Assembly (NCBI GenBank): GCA_938084195.1 | Contig: CALKDJ010000159.1 | Location: 1-7,465, forward strand | DNA length: 7,465 nt | From: an uncultured Methylophilaceae bacterium | Lineage (GTDB): Bacteria; Pseudomonadota; Gammaproteobacteria; Burkholderiales; Methylophilaceae | Direction: 5' to 3' | Part shown: positions 7,183 to 7,465 of the stretch, in pieces | Numbering within the stretch: position 1 is the first letter of the stretch | Layout: every line of letters begins with the position of its first letter | Made by a program: the position numbers and the translations under genes | The notes under the pieces: model-generated | What the model saw: the letters and a program-made list of their open reading frames with translations, nothing else | Told to the model about the DNA's origin: nothing | Databases searched by the model: none

Positions 7183-7465
7183 TTTTAATGCTACAACTAT
7201 TTGGTTTACTGGCCTATCTGCATCAGGAAAGAGCACTCTTAGTAAGAGACTCTTTAAAGATTTGCAGCAACTTGGTTTAAAGAATGTTGAGCTGCTGGAT
7301 GGGGAGGCAGTTCGCGATATGTTTAAAAATGATAACTTCGATGAATCAAGTAGAGAAAAAATAGGAATACAAAAAGCAAAAATTGCCCTAGAACTTAACA
7401 AACAAGGAAAAATTGTTTTAGTCTCAGGTATAGCTCATAAAAAAAAGTGGCGTGATGACATTAGA
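7175..7465 (+). CDS. CysC-like (adenylylsulfate-kinase-family) P-loop kinase, 3' truncated by window edge
   Basis: Ninety-seven codons are visible from an ATG that overlaps the pseI stop region by 8 bases; the frame is open to the end of the window. The N-terminus TTIWFTGLSASGKSTLSKRL carries a Walker A motif (GLSASGKST, 13-21) in the form typical of APS kinases, followed by LLDGEAVRDMF (40-50), matching the family's LDGD.VR block. The next blocks diverge: the region matching ENIRRIGEVA reads EKIGIQKAKIA (61-71), and where APS kinases have a FISPYR substrate segment this protein has SGIAHKKKWR (84-93). That weakens the case for APS as substrate; it may phosphorylate another nucleotide or sugar. 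Nothing else for sulfate activation is visible. The gene start has no Shine-Dalgarno sequence and probably depends on coupling to pseI. Confidence 0.83.
   Translation, partial: MSNFNATTIWFTGLSASGKSTLSKRLFKDLQQLGLKNVELLDGEAVRDMFKNDNFDESSREKIGIQKAKIALELNKQGKIVLVSGIAHKKKWRDDIR

Noticed and set aside
6963..7401. Minus-strand open frames over the end of pseI and the kinase start (6963-7154 and 7162-7401)
   Set aside because: Both are antisense to conserved SAF-domain and P-loop coding sequence; neither translation has recognisable motifs.
1..7465. Mobile elements, CRISPR arrays, tRNA or rRNA genes
   Set aside because: Coding sequence is continuous with gaps of at most 18 bases; no transposase, spaced direct repeats or structural RNA signatures were seen.

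Overview
The window is a single, tightly packed, plus-strand gene block. It holds eight reading frames with no intergenic gap above 18 bases and no RNA genes, mobile elements or terminators that I can see. It reads as the middle of a nonulosonic (sialic-acid-like) sugar biosynthesis operon, most likely making a pseudaminic acid derivative for a surface polysaccharide (O-antigen, capsule) or for glycoprotein or flagellin decoration. Both ends are cut: the first gene begins before base 1 and the last continues past base 7465.

Layout from left to right: (1) 2-1780, the 3' part of a two-domain protein joining a NeuB-family nonulosonate synthase to an SpsF-type CMP-sugar cytidylyltransferase; (2) 1799-2812, pseG, a UDP-sugar hydrolase; (3) 2809-3684, a class I SAM methyltransferase; (4) 3691-4518, an NAD(P)-dependent extended SDR (epimerase/reductase); (5) 4515-5213, a calcineurin-like metallophosphoesterase; (6) 5210-6142, an ATP-grasp ligase; (7) 6145-7182, pseI, pseudaminic acid synthase; (8) 7175-7465, the 5' part of a CysC-like (APS-kinase-family) P-loop kinase. 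Four-base ATGA overlaps at 2809, 4515 and 5210, an 8-base overlap at 7175 and gaps of 2-18 bases elsewhere suggest one translationally coupled transcript.

How the genes could work together: in the known pathway UDP-GlcNAc passes through PseB, PseC, PseH, PseG, PseI and PseF to CMP-pseudaminate. PseG and PseI are clear here, and the cytidylyltransferase half of the fusion can fill the PseF role. PseB and PseC are not visible and would be expected upstream. No PseH-type acetyltransferase is visible; the space between pseG and pseI is instead filled by a methyltransferase, an SDR, a phosphoesterase and an ATP-grasp ligase. This suggests a modified nonulosonate, perhaps with an unusual N-acyl or aminoacyl group and a methyl group. 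The presence of two NeuB-family synthases in one operon is the oddest architectural feature.

Organism: the DNA is AT-rich (about one-third G+C by eye), Lys/Asn/Ile-rich in translation, and most starts have weak or no Shine-Dalgarno sequence. This fits an AT-rich bacterium, such as a marine streamlined lineage or a low-GC proteobacterium, but the sequence alone does not fix the taxon. Such glycan loci are often horizontally exchanged.
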